Of a stretch of 64,000 bases of DNA, positions 55,249 through 63,734 are shown piece after piece; the first letter of the stretch is position 1, and each line of letters opens with the position of its first letter. This DNA comes from Pelagimonas sp. (lineage in GTDB: Bacteria; Pseudomonadota; Alphaproteobacteria; Rhodobacterales; Rhodobacteraceae): the NCBI GenBank assembly GCA_025210345.1, contig JAOARX010000035.1:231998-295997 (forward strand), in the 5' to 3' direction. Position numbers and translations under genes: made by a program. The notes below the pieces were generated by a model. The model made no database searches and was not told the DNA's origin. It saw only the letters and a program-made list of their open reading frames with translations.

Positions 55249-57066
55249 TCAATTCTGTTTCGACATCCGTTTGCGTTCGTGCGGGTCGAGATAGCGTTTG
55301 CGCAGGCGTACGGCGTTGGGGGTCACTTCGACCAGCTCGTCGTCGTTGATATAGGCAATCGCCTCTTCCAGCGACAGGGTCATCGGCGTGGTCAGGCGCA
55401 CCGCTTCGTCCGAGCCCGAGGCCCGCACGTTGGTCAGTTTCTTGCCCTTCAGCGGGTTCACCTCAAGATCGTTGTCGCGCGAATGCTCGCCGATGATCAT
55501 GCCCTGATAGACCGGGGCCTGCGCGCCAATCATCATCTTGCCGCGATCTTCGAGGTTCCACAGCGCATAGGCCACGGCCTCGCCGTTTTCCATCGAGATC
55601 AGAACACCCGCACGGCGGCCGGGGATGGCGCCTTTGTGCTCGGTCCAGCCGTGGAACACGCGGTTCAGCACGCCGGTGCCGCGCGTGTCGGTCAGGAATT
55701 CGCCGTGATAGCCGATCAGCCCGCGCGATGGCACATGGGCGATGATCCGGGTCTTGCCCGCGCCTGCCGGACGCATTTCAACCAGCTCACCCTTGCGCGC
55801 GCCGGTCAGTTTTTCGATCACCGCGCCCGAGTAATCATCATCGACGTCGATGGTGGCCTCTTCGACCGGCTCCATCATCACGCCGTTCTCTTCTTTCATG
55901 ATGACCTGCGGCCGCGAAATCGACAGCTCAAAGCCCTCGCGGCGCATGTTTTCGATCAACACGCCCATCTGCAATTCACCACGGCCCGAGACTTCGAACG
56001 CCTCGCCACCGGGGGTGTCCTTGATGCGGATTGCGACGTTGGTTTCGGCCTCTTTGTGCAGACGGTCACGGATGACGCGCGATTGCACCTTTTTGCCGTC
56101 ACGGCCAGCCAGCGGGCTGTCGTTGATGCCAAAGGTCACAGTGATGGTGGGCGGGTCGATGGGCTGCGCTTCGAGCGGCTCTTCGACGGCCAGGGCGCAC
56201 ATGGTGTCCGCCACGGTGGTTTTGGTCATGCCCGCCAATGAGACGATGTCACCTGCGTGGGCCTCTTCGATGTCTTGCATCTGCAAACCACGGAAGGCCT
56301 GGATCTTGGTCACGCGGAACTGTTCGATTTTCTGACCGATGCGCGAAATGGACTGCACGGTCTGGCCCACCTTGACGCGGCCCGATTCAATCCGGCCCGT
56401 CAGCAGGCGGCCCACAAACGGGTCCGAGCCCAGCGTGATCGCCAGCATGCGGAAATCATCGTCCTGATGGGCCAGCTGCTTGGGGGCAGGGACGTGGTTG
56501 ACGATCAGGTTGAACAGCGCGTCCAGATTGGCGCGGTCGCCATCCAGCTCGGCATCGCACCAGCCCGAACGGCCCGAGGCATAAAGATGCGGAAAGTCCA
56601 GCTGGTCTTCGTCAGCATCCAGGTTCGAAAACAGGTCAAACACCTCGTCCAGCGCGCGATCGGGTTCGGCGTCGGGTTTGTCGACCTTATTGAGCACCAC
56701 GATCGGGCGCAGCCCCATGGCCAGCGCCTTGGAGGTGACGAATTTGGTCTGCGGCATCGGCCCTTCGGCGGCGTCCACCAACAGCACAACACCGTCAACC
56801 ATCGACAAGATGCGTTCGACCTCGGCACCAAAGTCCGCGTGACCGGGGGTGTCAACGATGTTGATCCGCGTGCCTTTCCACTCGACGCTGGTGGCCTTGG
56901 CCATGATGGTGATCCCGCGCTCGCGCTCAAGATCGTTGCTGTCCATGGCGCGTTCGGCCACGGCTTGGTTGGCGCGGAAGGCACCCGATTGCTTTAGCAG
57001 CTCATCGACCAGTGTCGTTTTGCCGTGGTCGACGTGCGCAATGATCGCGATATTGCGAAGATCCAT
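55249..57066 (-). CDS. typA: TypA/BipA ribosome-associated GTPase
   Basis: A 605-residue translational GTPase. Seen: G1 [30 protein letters not shown] (switch I), [17 protein letters not shown] (G3), [13 protein letters not shown] (G4), then EF-G-like domains III and V and the TypA-specific C-terminal domain ([13 protein letters not shown]). It helps late 50S assembly and stress adaptation. ATG 57066 has AGGA upstream; GTG 57084 is an alternative. Confidence 0.97.
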   Translation of the reverse strand: MDLRNIAIIAHVDHGKTTLVDELLKQSGAFRANQAVAERAMDSNDLERERGITIMAKATSVEWKGTRINIVDTPGHADFGAEVERILSMVDGVVLLVDAAEGPMPQTKFVTSKALAMGLRPIVVLNKVDKPDAEPDRALDEVFDLFSNLDADEDQLDFPHLYASGRSGWCDAELDGDRANLDALFNLIVNHVPAPKQLAHQDDDFRMLAITLGSDPFVGRLLTGRIESGRVKVGQTVQSISRIGQKIEQFRVTKIQAFRGLQMQDIEEAHAGDIVSLAGMTKTTVADTMCALAVEEPLEAQPIDPPTITVTFGINDSPLAGRDGKKVQSRVIRDRLHKEAETNVAIRIKDTPGGEAFEVSGRGELQMGVLIENMRREGFELSISRPQVIMKEENGVMMEPVEEATIDVDDDYSGAVIEKLTGARKGELVEMRPAGAGKTRIIAHVPSRGLIGYHGEFLTDTRGTGVLNRVFHGWTEHKGAIPGRRAGVLISMENGEAVAYALWNLEDRGKMMIGAQAPVYQGMIIGEHSRDNDLEVNPLKGKKLTNVRASGSDEAVRLTTPMTLSLEEAIAYINDDELVEVTPNAVRLRKRYLDPHERKRMSKQN

Positions 57067-57160
57067 AATAATAGTCCTGTTCAAGGAAGTTGGCGCCGAC
57101 CTAACCGGCCAAACGCCTTTTGGCTAGGGCCTAAGCGGCCCGCGCGCAGAAATTCGCGAT

Positions 57161-57184
57161 AAAAAAGCCCCGGTCGCGGGTCTT
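57161..57184 (-). terminator. Terminator of the SMR gene
   Basis: On the minus strand AAGACCCG, loop CGAC, CGGGGCTT, one mismatch, followed by TTTT. It lies downstream of the SMR transporter gene and before typA. Confidence 0.6.
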
Positions 57185-57229
57185 GTGTCTCAGAACATCG
57201 CAAGAAAGGCCAAAACAGGTGGCCAGAGC

Positions 57230-57559
57230 CTAATGTGATACCGTTGTGGAAAACACCTGAATCACGATCACCCCGGCAATGATCAGCCCCAGGCCGATCA
57301 CGGCGGCCAGATCCAGTGTCTGTCCGAACACCACCAGCCCGATCAGTGTGATCAGAACAATGCCCAGCCCCGACCAGATCGCATAGGCGATTCCCACTGG
57401 CATGGTTTTCAGCACAATCGCCAGAAAGTAGAACGCCGCCGCATAAGCCACGACCACAAGGATCGAGGGGAGGGGCTTGGTAAATTGCACGCTTGCCTGA
57501 AGCGCGGCGGTGCCGATGGTCTCGCAGACAATGGCGATCGCCAATATGAGGTATTGCAT
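57230..57559 (-). CDS. Small multidrug resistance (EmrE-like) transporter
   Basis: A 109-residue protein with four hydrophobic helices and the conserved Glu in MQYLILAIAIVCETIGTAAL (Glu13 or so, equivalent to EmrE Glu14). The segment GIAYAIWSGLGIVLITLIGLVVFGQ is diagnostic of the SMR family. It should export lipophilic cations or guanidinium compounds in exchange for protons. ATG 57559 follows AAGAGAT; the frame extends to 57799 without family sequence. Confidence 0.92.
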   Translation of the reverse strand: MQYLILAIAIVCETIGTAALQASVQFTKPLPSILVVVAYAAAFYFLAIVLKTMPVGIAYAIWSGLGIVLITLIGLVVFGQTLDLAAVIGLGLIIAGVIVIQVFSTTVSH

Positions 57560-57721
57560 CCAGATCTCTTTCTTGCGTCTAAGGGTTTGAACCTTCCGCC
57601 CACGCACCATATGTGACCTGTCGTTCCCGATGTCGCAATACCTGGATCGGGCCTGAATGGGGACCGGTTGCGACATGAGACCAGTGATAGATACCCTGTG
57701 AAAGAGACAAGGACCCGCCTG

Positions 57722-58360
57722 ATGACAAAGACTCTGAATGATCTCATGACATGGCGCTATGCCACCAAGAAAATGGATCCTACCAAGGCGGTTGAACAAG
57801 ATAAGGTTGAGCAGATCCTTGAGGCCATCCGCCTGGCCCCGACCTCAAGCGGGACACAGCCGTTCGAAGTTCTGGTGGTGACGAATGAAGACCTGCGTGC
57901 GCAGATCCAGCCCGTGGCCTGGGACCAGTCTCAGATCACCGAGGGATCACATCTGTTGGTTTTTGCGGCCTGGGACACCTATACCGAAGCGCGCATTGAC
58001 GCGGTTGTCGATCAGCTGGTGGCCGAGCGCGGTGATCTTCCGACCCTGCGCGCCTATTACGACAATCTCAAAGCCACCTATCTGCCGCGCGACCCGAAAG
58101 AGAATTTCGAACACGCGGCGCGTCAGGCCTATATCGCGCTTGGGTTTGCCATGCTGGCGGCGGCGGAGCTTGAGGTGGATTGCACCCCGATGGAAGGGTT
58201 CGATCCCCAACAGGTGGATGAGATCCTGGGATTGGGTGAACTGGGGCTGCGGTCGGTGTTGCTTTTGCCGCTGGGGTACCGTCAGGCCGAAGGGGACTGG
58301 CTGTTGAACATGCCCAAATCGCGCAAAACCCGCGACGCCCTGATCCGCGATATCACATAG
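57722..58360 (+). CDS. Nitroreductase-family NAD(P)H oxidoreductase
   Basis: A 212-residue FMN-dependent protein with the family start MTKTLNDLMTWRYATKKMDPTKAV (Arg for FMN phosphate), RLAPTSSGTQPFEVLVV, and ALGFAMLAAAELEVDCTPMEGFDPQQVDEILGL in the second half. These enzymes reduce quinones or nitro compounds. ATG 57722 gives the family length. It converges with mttB. Confidence 0.9.
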   Translation: MTKTLNDLMTWRYATKKMDPTKAVEQDKVEQILEAIRLAPTSSGTQPFEVLVVTNEDLRAQIQPVAWDQSQITEGSHLLVFAAWDTYTEARIDAVVDQLVAERGDLPTLRAYYDNLKATYLPRDPKENFEHAARQAYIALGFAMLAAAELEVDCTPMEGFDPQQVDEILGLGELGLRSVLLLPLGYRQAEGDWLLNMPKSRKTRDALIRDIT

Positions 58361-58440
58361 GCCAGTATTGACTTGGCGCGCCATGAGGGAAACCAGGGGT
58401 GGGTTTCATGTGGTGGCTGATGTCATGGGCGAAGGTCAAC

Positions 58441-58510
58441 GCCACATCCCGCGCCTAGGTCGTACGCATGGGATGTGGCTGGCACGCGCGCGCCGGTGAG
58501 CGCGCGCGTG
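58441..58510. repeat. Two hairpins between convergent nitroreductase and mttB genes
   Basis: GCCACATCCC (58441-58450) with GGGATGTGGC (58470-58479), then CACGCGCGCG (58483-58492) with CGCGCGCGTG (58501-58510). Both are perfect ten-base arms without T-tracts. They may act as a double transcription barrier. Confidence 0.6.
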
Positions 58511-58512
58511 GC

Positions 58513-60054
58513 TTAGTCGCGGGGGAGATGGATGTTAAAGCGCGCGCGAATGGCCTGATCCCGTTCGGGATCCAGCCGTGCTTTGGACGGCTCTGCCAGG
58601 ATCTGCTCTTTGCGCCGGATCGCGTTTGGCACCAATTCGGGTTTGTCCTTTTCATCCCATTCCTTGGGCGAAGTGCGGTCTCCGAGGGTGGGGTAAACGT
58701 GGTCTTTTTGCATATGCGACAGGGTGCGTTCTGTGCCCAGATAATGCCCCTCGCCGCCAAGGCAGACTTCGACCATCTGACCCAGTGCAAGAGTTTCGTC
58801 ATTGACTTCGATCCCGCGGACACAGCGCTGCGCCTGACCGATCAGATCATCGCCAAGGATCAGGGATTCATGGCAGAAGCCCAAAAGCGAAGCATGCATG
58901 CCCGCGGCCTCATAGACCATGTTCAACCCGGAAAGACCGGCCATGACGTTTGAGCACATTTGCTCCCAGCCGGCCTGCATGTCGGGCAGTTTGGAATCCG
59001 AGGCCCCCGCCGCCGCCCCGCCGGGGAGACCATAATAGTTGTGCATTTGCGCGCAGCCCGCCGTCAGCAGCGCCTGTTCCCCGGATCCAACCGTCATCGC
59101 CCCGGTGCGCAGATCTAGACCAAAGGGCCAGGTTCCAAAGATCGCCGGGTGTCCCGGGGCCAGAGCGTTGACATAGACCACGCCCGCAAGACATTCGGCC
59201 ACCGACTGGACAATGGCGCCGGCGATGGTGGCCGGCGCTGTGGCCCCTGACATGCCTGCACTCAGCAATAGCACCGGCATGCCGCCCTTGATACACAGCT
59301 CCATCGCTTCGCAACTCTCGGTGGCGAATTTCATCGGTGGGACCACAAAGCAGTTGGAATTGCTGACAAACGGACGTGCGCGCCAGGCCTCTTCGCCTCC
59401 GGCGATCATGTGCAGAAGGTCGAGCCCCGGCAGGACATGCGCCGGGTCTGAGAACGAGGTGCCGATGTGTTTTGTTGTGCCCGAACAGCTGGCATAGATC
59501 GTGTTCAGATCCATTTCGAGGTTGTCGGTGATGTCGCGCGCCACCATTGGGCGTTGCAAAAAGTGAATATTCTCAAGCTGATCTGTGATGCGGGCGGCAT
59601 CGTACAAATCTTGCAGCGTGCTGTCGCGATAGGTCTTGCCGTCGACGTCCACCATATGCACCGCAGCGCCCGCGGTTCCGTAATGCACGCGCTGGCCGCT
59701 TAGGTCCAGATCGTGGCTTGGGTCGCGGCCGGGCAGGGTGACGTTGCGATTGGCCTTGGCCAGCATGTCTTCGACCAACGCGGGGGAAAAGCGCAGGCGG
59801 CCATCATCGCCCAGGCGCGCGCCGGCCTGCGTCAGGATCTCGATCCCGCTGGGGGGGGCATCTGCCAGCCCGATCTCATCCAGCGCCTTGAGAGCCGCAG
59901 CATTGATTTGCGCCACGTCGTGATCGCTGAGGGGTTTGTAGGTGCCACCGGTCATCCCAGGGAAAATGGGGCGTTCGTTGGACTCAAGCGCCGAGGCGCG
60001 CGCGCGGACACGAGCAGAACGGCCGCCGGAGCGGCGGGTGGAAGATTGGGTCAT
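58513..60054 (-). CDS. MttB-family (non-pyrrolysine) methyltransferase
   Basis: A 513-residue protein of the trimethylamine methyltransferase superfamily. Seen: the family start PLSDHDVAQINAAALKALDEIGLADAPPSGIEIL, ALVEDMLAKANRNVTLPGRDPSHDLDLSG, LDLLHMIAGG, and the C-terminal LGGEGHYLGTERTLSHMQKDHVYPTLGDR. There is no in-frame amber codon, so it is not a pyrrolysine MttB. Relatives such as MtgB demethylate glycine betaine or other quaternary amines onto a corrinoid protein. ATG 60054 follows AGGATC. No corrinoid protein or methyl-acceptor gene is adjacent; a RACo-type activase is encoded at 35218-37263. Confidence 0.87.
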   Translation of the reverse strand: MTQSSTRRSGGRSARVRARASALESNERPIFPGMTGGTYKPLSDHDVAQINAAALKALDEIGLADAPPSGIEILTQAGARLGDDGRLRFSPALVEDMLAKANRNVTLPGRDPSHDLDLSGQRVHYGTAGAAVHMVDVDGKTYRDSTLQDLYDAARITDQLENIHFLQRPMVARDITDNLEMDLNTIYASCSGTTKHIGTSFSDPAHVLPGLDLLHMIAGGEEAWRARPFVSNSNCFVVPPMKFATESCEAMELCIKGGMPVLLLSAGMSGATAPATIAGAIVQSVAECLAGVVYVNALAPGHPAIFGTWPFGLDLRTGAMTVGSGEQALLTAGCAQMHNYYGLPGGAAAGASDSKLPDMQAGWEQMCSNVMAGLSGLNMVYEAAGMHASLLGFCHESLILGDDLIGQAQRCVRGIEVNDETLALGQMVEVCLGGEGHYLGTERTLSHMQKDHVYPTLGDRTSPKEWDEKDKPELVPNAIRRKEQILAEPSKARLDPERDQAIRARFNIHLPRD

Positions 60055-60333
60055 AGTCAGATCCTGTGGTATGGTTTGCAAGCAAGAGAGCGCGCGCAGG
60101 ACGCACGTCAAACCAAGGCCGGACGGCCCCGTGCCGCGCGTCCGCGTCTTGCTCCGATCACCACGAGGATGCGGATGATATGGGGTTGTACCGCTGACAT
60201 ACCCAATCGTCCTTTAGCCAGCGGATGGGGGCTTATCTGAAAACGACACGATGTCGGGATTGATCTTTTTCAGGCGCACATTTTCAGCATCGTGCCTGGT
60301 GCAAAAGGATATATTTCGCCAAGAACCCATTAA

Positions 60334-61111
60334 ACAGGGCGATCTTACGCACAGCCCGTCCGCATTCCTGCGGAAGACGTGTTGCATGTCTATCGTCCGA
60401 CCGTGCCGGGGGCAGTGCGCGGTGTGTCAGCATTGGCGAACGTACTGTTGCGGCTGTCGGAACTTGACGGGCTTGAGGATGCACTCCAAATGAACGCCAA
60501 GGTTGCGGCGCTGCTGTCGGTTATTCTTACCAATGAAAACGCGATGAATGATGGCACGGACGATCCTTTTCCCGCAGGGCAGAGCCTCGAACCCGGCGCG
60601 ATGTTCAAAATCCCAGGCGGCTGGAAGGTGAACACGACGGCACCGCAACAGACGCAGCAAGTCGCGGAATTCCTCAGCCACATGACCCGCATTATCGCGG
60701 CGGGTCTGGACGTGCCGGAACACCTGCTGACGGGCGATCTGCCGTAAGCGAACTATTCCAACCTTCGCGCGGCACTGGTCAGCTTCCGGCAGAAGATCGA
60801 AGCCTACCAGTTTCACACGCTGGTTCCGCAACTGCTCAATCCCGTTTGGCGGCGCCTTATGACCAATGCTGTTCTGTCCGGTGGAATCGACGTGGCGTTG
60901 AACGAGGATCTGTTCGCCGTCGAATAGTTTCCCCAGGCACAGCCCTGAGTGGATCCCCTCAAGGATGCAGAAGCGATGTTGAAACACATGGGCGCCGGTT
61001 TCATGTCGCGCCGCCCGGCGGTGGCAAGCCTTGGCTATTCTATTGACGAACTGGACTCGGAAATCGCCGCAGACCGCGACCGCGTTCAATCTGACCTTCA
61101 AGGAAACGACT
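60334..61111 (+). pseudogene. Decayed lambda-type phage portal protein
   Basis: A continuous reading frame with clear portal-protein sequence, interrupted by three stops: TAA 60745, TAG 60925 and TGA 60946. Before the first stop it reads IPAEDVLHVYRPTVPGAVRG and continues to HMTRIIAAGLDVPEHLLTGDL. After it come NYSNLRAALVSFRQKIEAYQ, HTLVPQLLNPVWRRLMTNAV, FPQAQP and VDPLKDAEAMLKHMGAGFMS, matching the family order. The N-terminal half is missing. Family sequence implies the stops were Gln (CAA), Trp and Trp codons, so each needs one C-to-T or G-to-A change. It lies 2 kb from tRNA-Ser. Confidence 0.85.
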
Positions 61112-61342
61112 ATGACAACGCTCGAACTGCTGACCCGGCAAATGCCGGTCACGGCACCCGGCGGCGCTGGATCTCGGAAGCCTCGACGTGCCGCTTCTGG
61201 ACTCGCATGACCGTCGCCGCGCAGCCGTCACCCTCGGATGGCCAGCGACACAGCGGGCCGCGCCCGGTCTGTGGGCACCCTTGTGAAGGCGGGTGTTCCT
61301 TTGGAAAAAGCCATGCGGCTTTGTGGGTGGGGCGATGAATAG
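61112..61342 (+). pseudogene. Phage gene remnant, possibly prohead protease
   Basis: ATG 61112 follows AAGGAAACGACT and starts MTTLELLTRQMPVTAPGG, a plausible prohead-protease start, but the frame ends at TGA 61208. In a shifted frame DVPLLDSHDR, which resembles the protease motif, appears at once, so sequence is deleted or frameshifted. A third frame then reads VGTLVKAGVPLEKAMRLCGW, ending at TAG 61340-61342, which looks like the end of another phage structural protein. Assignment of each piece is tentative. Confidence 0.5.
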
Positions 61343-61769
61343 CATTCGTGCCGCTCATATCCGGGCTGCCCGGCATAGCCGCGAGGAATTCGGTATGCTC
61401 TGCGGTTTGGCCAGCGACTTCCCGGATGGGTATGAGATGGCGATTTTCAAACACGCGCTGCGCTGTTGGCCTGATTTCATGGATCACGCCAAGCTGGAAA
61501 TTGAAACCGCGCTTGCGTTGCGTGCCGCTGATGATGATCCATTTCACCCGGAGGCACTTTCCGATCACACGTTGACGACTGCCCGGCGCTACCGGGGGAG
61601 GGAACACAAACTTTCGCTGCGGGTCTACCAGCGACCGCTGATTTCTTTCCTGCGGGCTTACTGGCCAGTGGCGGTAGAGTTGTTCATTGATCACCAGCAA
61701 TTCCAGGGTGGGCGCTACCCTGACCGGATTTGGCACCATTGGAGTGTCTGTGCGGAACCTACTTCCTGA
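61335..61769 (+). CDS. Hypothetical protein in the phage-remnant region
   Basis: A 144-residue frame from ATG 61335, overlapping the phage fragment's stop by eight bases, with GTGGGG upstream. It reads MNSIRAAHIRAARHSREEFG, then DFPDGYEMAIFKHALRCWPDFMDHAKLEIE, and has several Trp, Tyr and Arg. No family recognised. The end overlaps the inverted repeats at 61752-61838, so the true C-terminus may have been replaced. It could be a surviving accessory gene or a remnant. Confidence 0.45.
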   Translation: MNSIRAAHIRAARHSREEFGMLCGLASDFPDGYEMAIFKHALRCWPDFMDHAKLEIETALALRAADDDPFHPEALSDHTLTTARRYRGREHKLSLRVYQRPLISFLRAYWPVAVELFIDHQQFQGGRYPDRIWHHWSVCAEPTS

Positions 61770-61838
61770 GTATGTTTTATATAATCTTCCTCTATCTATT
61801 ACCTGAGCAAGATAGGTTCCGCATAGATAGAGGAAGAT
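61752..61838. repeat. Two interlocked inverted repeats
   Basis: Arm A GCGGAACCTA (61752-61761) is complementary to TAGGTTCCGC (61813-61822). Arm B ATCTTCCTCTATCTAT (61784-61799) is complementary to ATAGATAGAGGAAGAT (61823-61838). The order A-B-A'-B' means both cannot form as nested hairpins; as RNA it would be a pseudoknot or two alternative folds. A' and B' are directly adjacent. Confidence 0.85.
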
Positions 61839-62068
61839 CATTCGCGTCCCGGCGCTGCGCGCCGTCCGCGAAGCAAACCAGCGGTACCGGGAATGCCAAT
61901 GGCTTCGCCACACCAAGTATCCCACGGCGAAGCCGCCTTGCAGGGACGGGCGAAGCCCCCAGTGTACACACGCGGCGCAGCGCGCCCCGTCAGAGGGCCT
62001 TCTCGCATCGCCGGGCCATCCTTGCCCATCCAGACCCCACAACGGCCCTGTACGGGCCTCTCAGCGCC
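61839..62068. other. GC-rich accessory stretch before the zinc-ribbon gene
   Basis: No gene I can support. Frames are open on both strands because of high GC, but none has a start site or recognisable content. It contains many short repeats of GGCGAAGC and GCGCAGCGCG type and may be remnant mobile DNA. Confidence 0.4.
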
Positions 62069-62260
62069 TCAGGCTTCGTTAGTATCGACCCGCTGGAAGT
62101 TGGAATAGTCAACTCCGCCGTTCCAGCGAATGACCAAGGTACCGCAGTCTTTGCACTCAAATCGGCCTTTTTCGCGCACTGGCAGATTGATGTACTCAGC
62201 GCGCCACACCGTACTGCACCCCTCGCATTCGAATGTTTGGGTTCCTTTTTCCCACGTCAT
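62069..62260 (-). CDS. Small zinc-ribbon protein
   Basis: A 63-residue protein from ATG 62260 (AGAGGG upstream on the minus strand). Two CxxC pairs, FECEGCSTVWRAEYI and FECKDCGTLVIRW, form a rubredoxin-like zinc ribbon. The frame continues upstream through tRNA-Ser, which is not coding. It lies 66 bases from the tRNA 3' end on the same strand, a usual place for accessory genes. Function unknown. Confidence 0.7.
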   Translation of the reverse strand: MTWEKGTQTFECEGCSTVWRAEYINLPVREKGRFECKDCGTLVIRWNGGVDYSNFQRVDTNEA

Positions 62261-62326
62261 GCTGATGCCCTCTTGTGTTACGAATTTGTTATTAAAGCTT
62301 ACAAGCGTCTGTAAATAAAAGAAAAA

Positions 62327-62416
62327 TGGCGGAGAGACAGGGATTCGAACCCTGGGTCCCCGTGAAGGGACAACGGTTTTCGAGACCGCCCCGTTCGACC
62401 ACTCCGGCACCTCTCC
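62327..62416 (-). tRNA. tRNA-Ser (anticodon CGA)
   Basis: The minus strand reads GGAGAGG ... CTCTCC, discriminator G, encoded CCA. Anticodon arm CGGT-CTCGAAA-ACCG gives CGA. The long variable arm (GTCCCTTCACGGGGAC) and T arm CAGGGTTCGAATCCCTG are complete. 90 nt with CCA. Phage remnants lie on its 3' side. Confidence 0.97.
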
Positions 62417-62437
62417 GCGGGGGTCTTGGTGAGGGGG

Positions 62438-62466
62438 CGTTTAGACCTTGGGGCAGGTGGGTGCAA
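62438..62466 (-). promoter_or_regulatory. Promoter of tRNA-Ser
   Basis: On the minus strand TTGCAC (62461-62466), 17-base spacer, TAAACG (62438-62443), 22 bases before the tRNA. The same TTGCACCC -35 as tRNA-Gly. Confidence 0.6.
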
Positions 62467-62614
62467 CAGGAAAATGACAGAAAAACGGCAGTTCGCGATG
62501 TTTTCTTGGAATTCACTTTGCGCGCAGTTTCCTGTTGGGACCGTCCGCAAGATGTGATCAAAGTCTTACTAGGCATTGCCGGGGCCGCTCTTGCCCGGTG
62601 GAGAGGATTTTGTG

Positions 62615-63478
62615 ATGCGCCGATGGATCTGTTTGCTTGCCAGTGTGATGGCCAGTGTGATGTGGGTATCAACGGCGCTGGCGTCAGAGCAGGGCGCGAC
62701 ACCCGACCCCCAGGCGGTCGAGATCTCTGAACAGCAATCCGCCCTGATCGAGGCGCTTGAGCTGGAGCGCCTGCTGGTGATCATGCGCGTCGAGGGGCTG
62801 GCCTATGGTCAGGAACTGGGGGCTGACCTGTTTGCGTCGGGTCGCAACGCGCTTTGGGATGCGCAGATCGGACAGATCTATGACACGGATCGCATGGCGC
62901 AGGTGGTGTACCCGGCGTTCACCCAATCCTTTGGCCAGACGGATCTGTCCGCGTTGCTGGCCTTTTTCCATTCTGACCTGGGTCGGAAAATCGTGGCGCT
63001 TGAGCTGGACGCCCGGGAGGCGATGATTGATCCGCAGGTCGAAGATCTGGCGCGCAAACGGTTCGAAGACCTGGGCGCAGGGGACGACCCCCGCATGCAG
63101 CTGATCACCCGGTTCATCGAGGCCAACGATATGCTTGAGGCCAATGTCTCGGGGGCGCTGAATGCGTCGTTCCAGTTTTACCGGGGCATGGTGGATGGCG
63201 GCGGGCTTGAGATGAGCGAAGCGGATATTCTGCGCGACGTCTGGTCCCAAGAAGAAGAGACCCGCATGGACAGCCGCGCGTGGTTATATGGTTATCTTCT
63301 GCTGGCCTATGAACCGCTCAGCGACGATGAGCTGAAACAATATGTCGATATGTCGGAAACTCCGACCGGTCAGATTTTGAACACGGCGCTGTTTGCCGCC
63401 TTCAACCAGATGTATAATGAAATCTCTTATGCTTTGGGCTTGGCGACAGGCCAGCAAATGAAAAGCCAGGATCTTTAG
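62615..63478 (+). CDS. DUF2059-like exported protein
   Basis: A 287-residue protein with a signal peptide (MRRWICLLASVMASVMWVSTALA). Residues ~95-160 resemble DUF2059 (VVYPAFTQSFGQTDLSALLAFFHSDLGRKIVALE), a module of many exported proteins of unknown function; a similar segment recurs near the C-terminus (LSDDELKQYVDMSETPTGQILNTALFAAFNQMY), so the protein has two such units. ATG 62615 follows GGAGAGG; GTG 62612 is an alternative. Periplasmic location is likely. Confidence 0.8.
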   Translation: MRRWICLLASVMASVMWVSTALASEQGATPDPQAVEISEQQSALIEALELERLLVIMRVEGLAYGQELGADLFASGRNALWDAQIGQIYDTDRMAQVVYPAFTQSFGQTDLSALLAFFHSDLGRKIVALELDAREAMIDPQVEDLARKRFEDLGAGDDPRMQLITRFIEANDMLEANVSGALNASFQFYRGMVDGGGLEMSEADILRDVWSQEEETRMDSRAWLYGYLLLAYEPLSDDELKQYVDMSETPTGQILNTALFAAFNQMYNEISYALGLATGQQMKSQDL

Positions 63479-63521
63479 GGTCCTGATCCCAGACCAGCGG
63501 GGGCAGAGGACAAACCAAGGC

Positions 63522-63550
63522 TTGACATGCGCGCTGCACAGTGCATAAAC
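63522..63550 (+). promoter_or_regulatory. Putative promoter of rplU
   Basis: TTGACA (63522-63527), 17-base spacer, ATAAAC (63545-63550). A strong -35 match as expected for a ribosomal protein operon. It predicts a leader of ~175 bases before rplU. Confidence 0.65.
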
Positions 63551-63564
63551 GCGCCTACGAAAGA

Positions 63565-63594
63565 CGGGGCTTTGCGGCCCCGGTTTTTGTTTTG
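63565..63594 (+). terminator. Hairpin with T-tract between the rplU promoter and rplU
   Basis: CGGGGC (63565-63570), loop TTTGCG, GCCCCG (63577-63582), then TTTTTGTTTTG. It can end the DUF2059 transcript. Because it also lies downstream of the proposed rplU promoter, it could act as an attenuator in the rplU leader. Confidence 0.65.
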
Positions 63595-63734
63595 TTGAAA
63601 TGATCGTTCCCAACGGAACGCGCAGTTCGAGGCATCAAACACCCGGTGCGGGGTGTGGGGCAACCCGCACGGCGCAGGCCCAAAAAGGGCACAGGCCGGG
63701 GGCCAAAGAACGCGGAAGCTAAAGGATAACGCGT

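Noticed and set aside
58513..60054. Pyrrolysine-containing MttB
   Set aside because: The reading frame has no internal amber codon, and no pyl genes are in the window.
62261..62410. N-terminal extension of the zinc-ribbon gene
   Set aside because: The extra 50 residues are translation of tRNA-Ser and its spacer; ATG 62260 has its own ribosome site.
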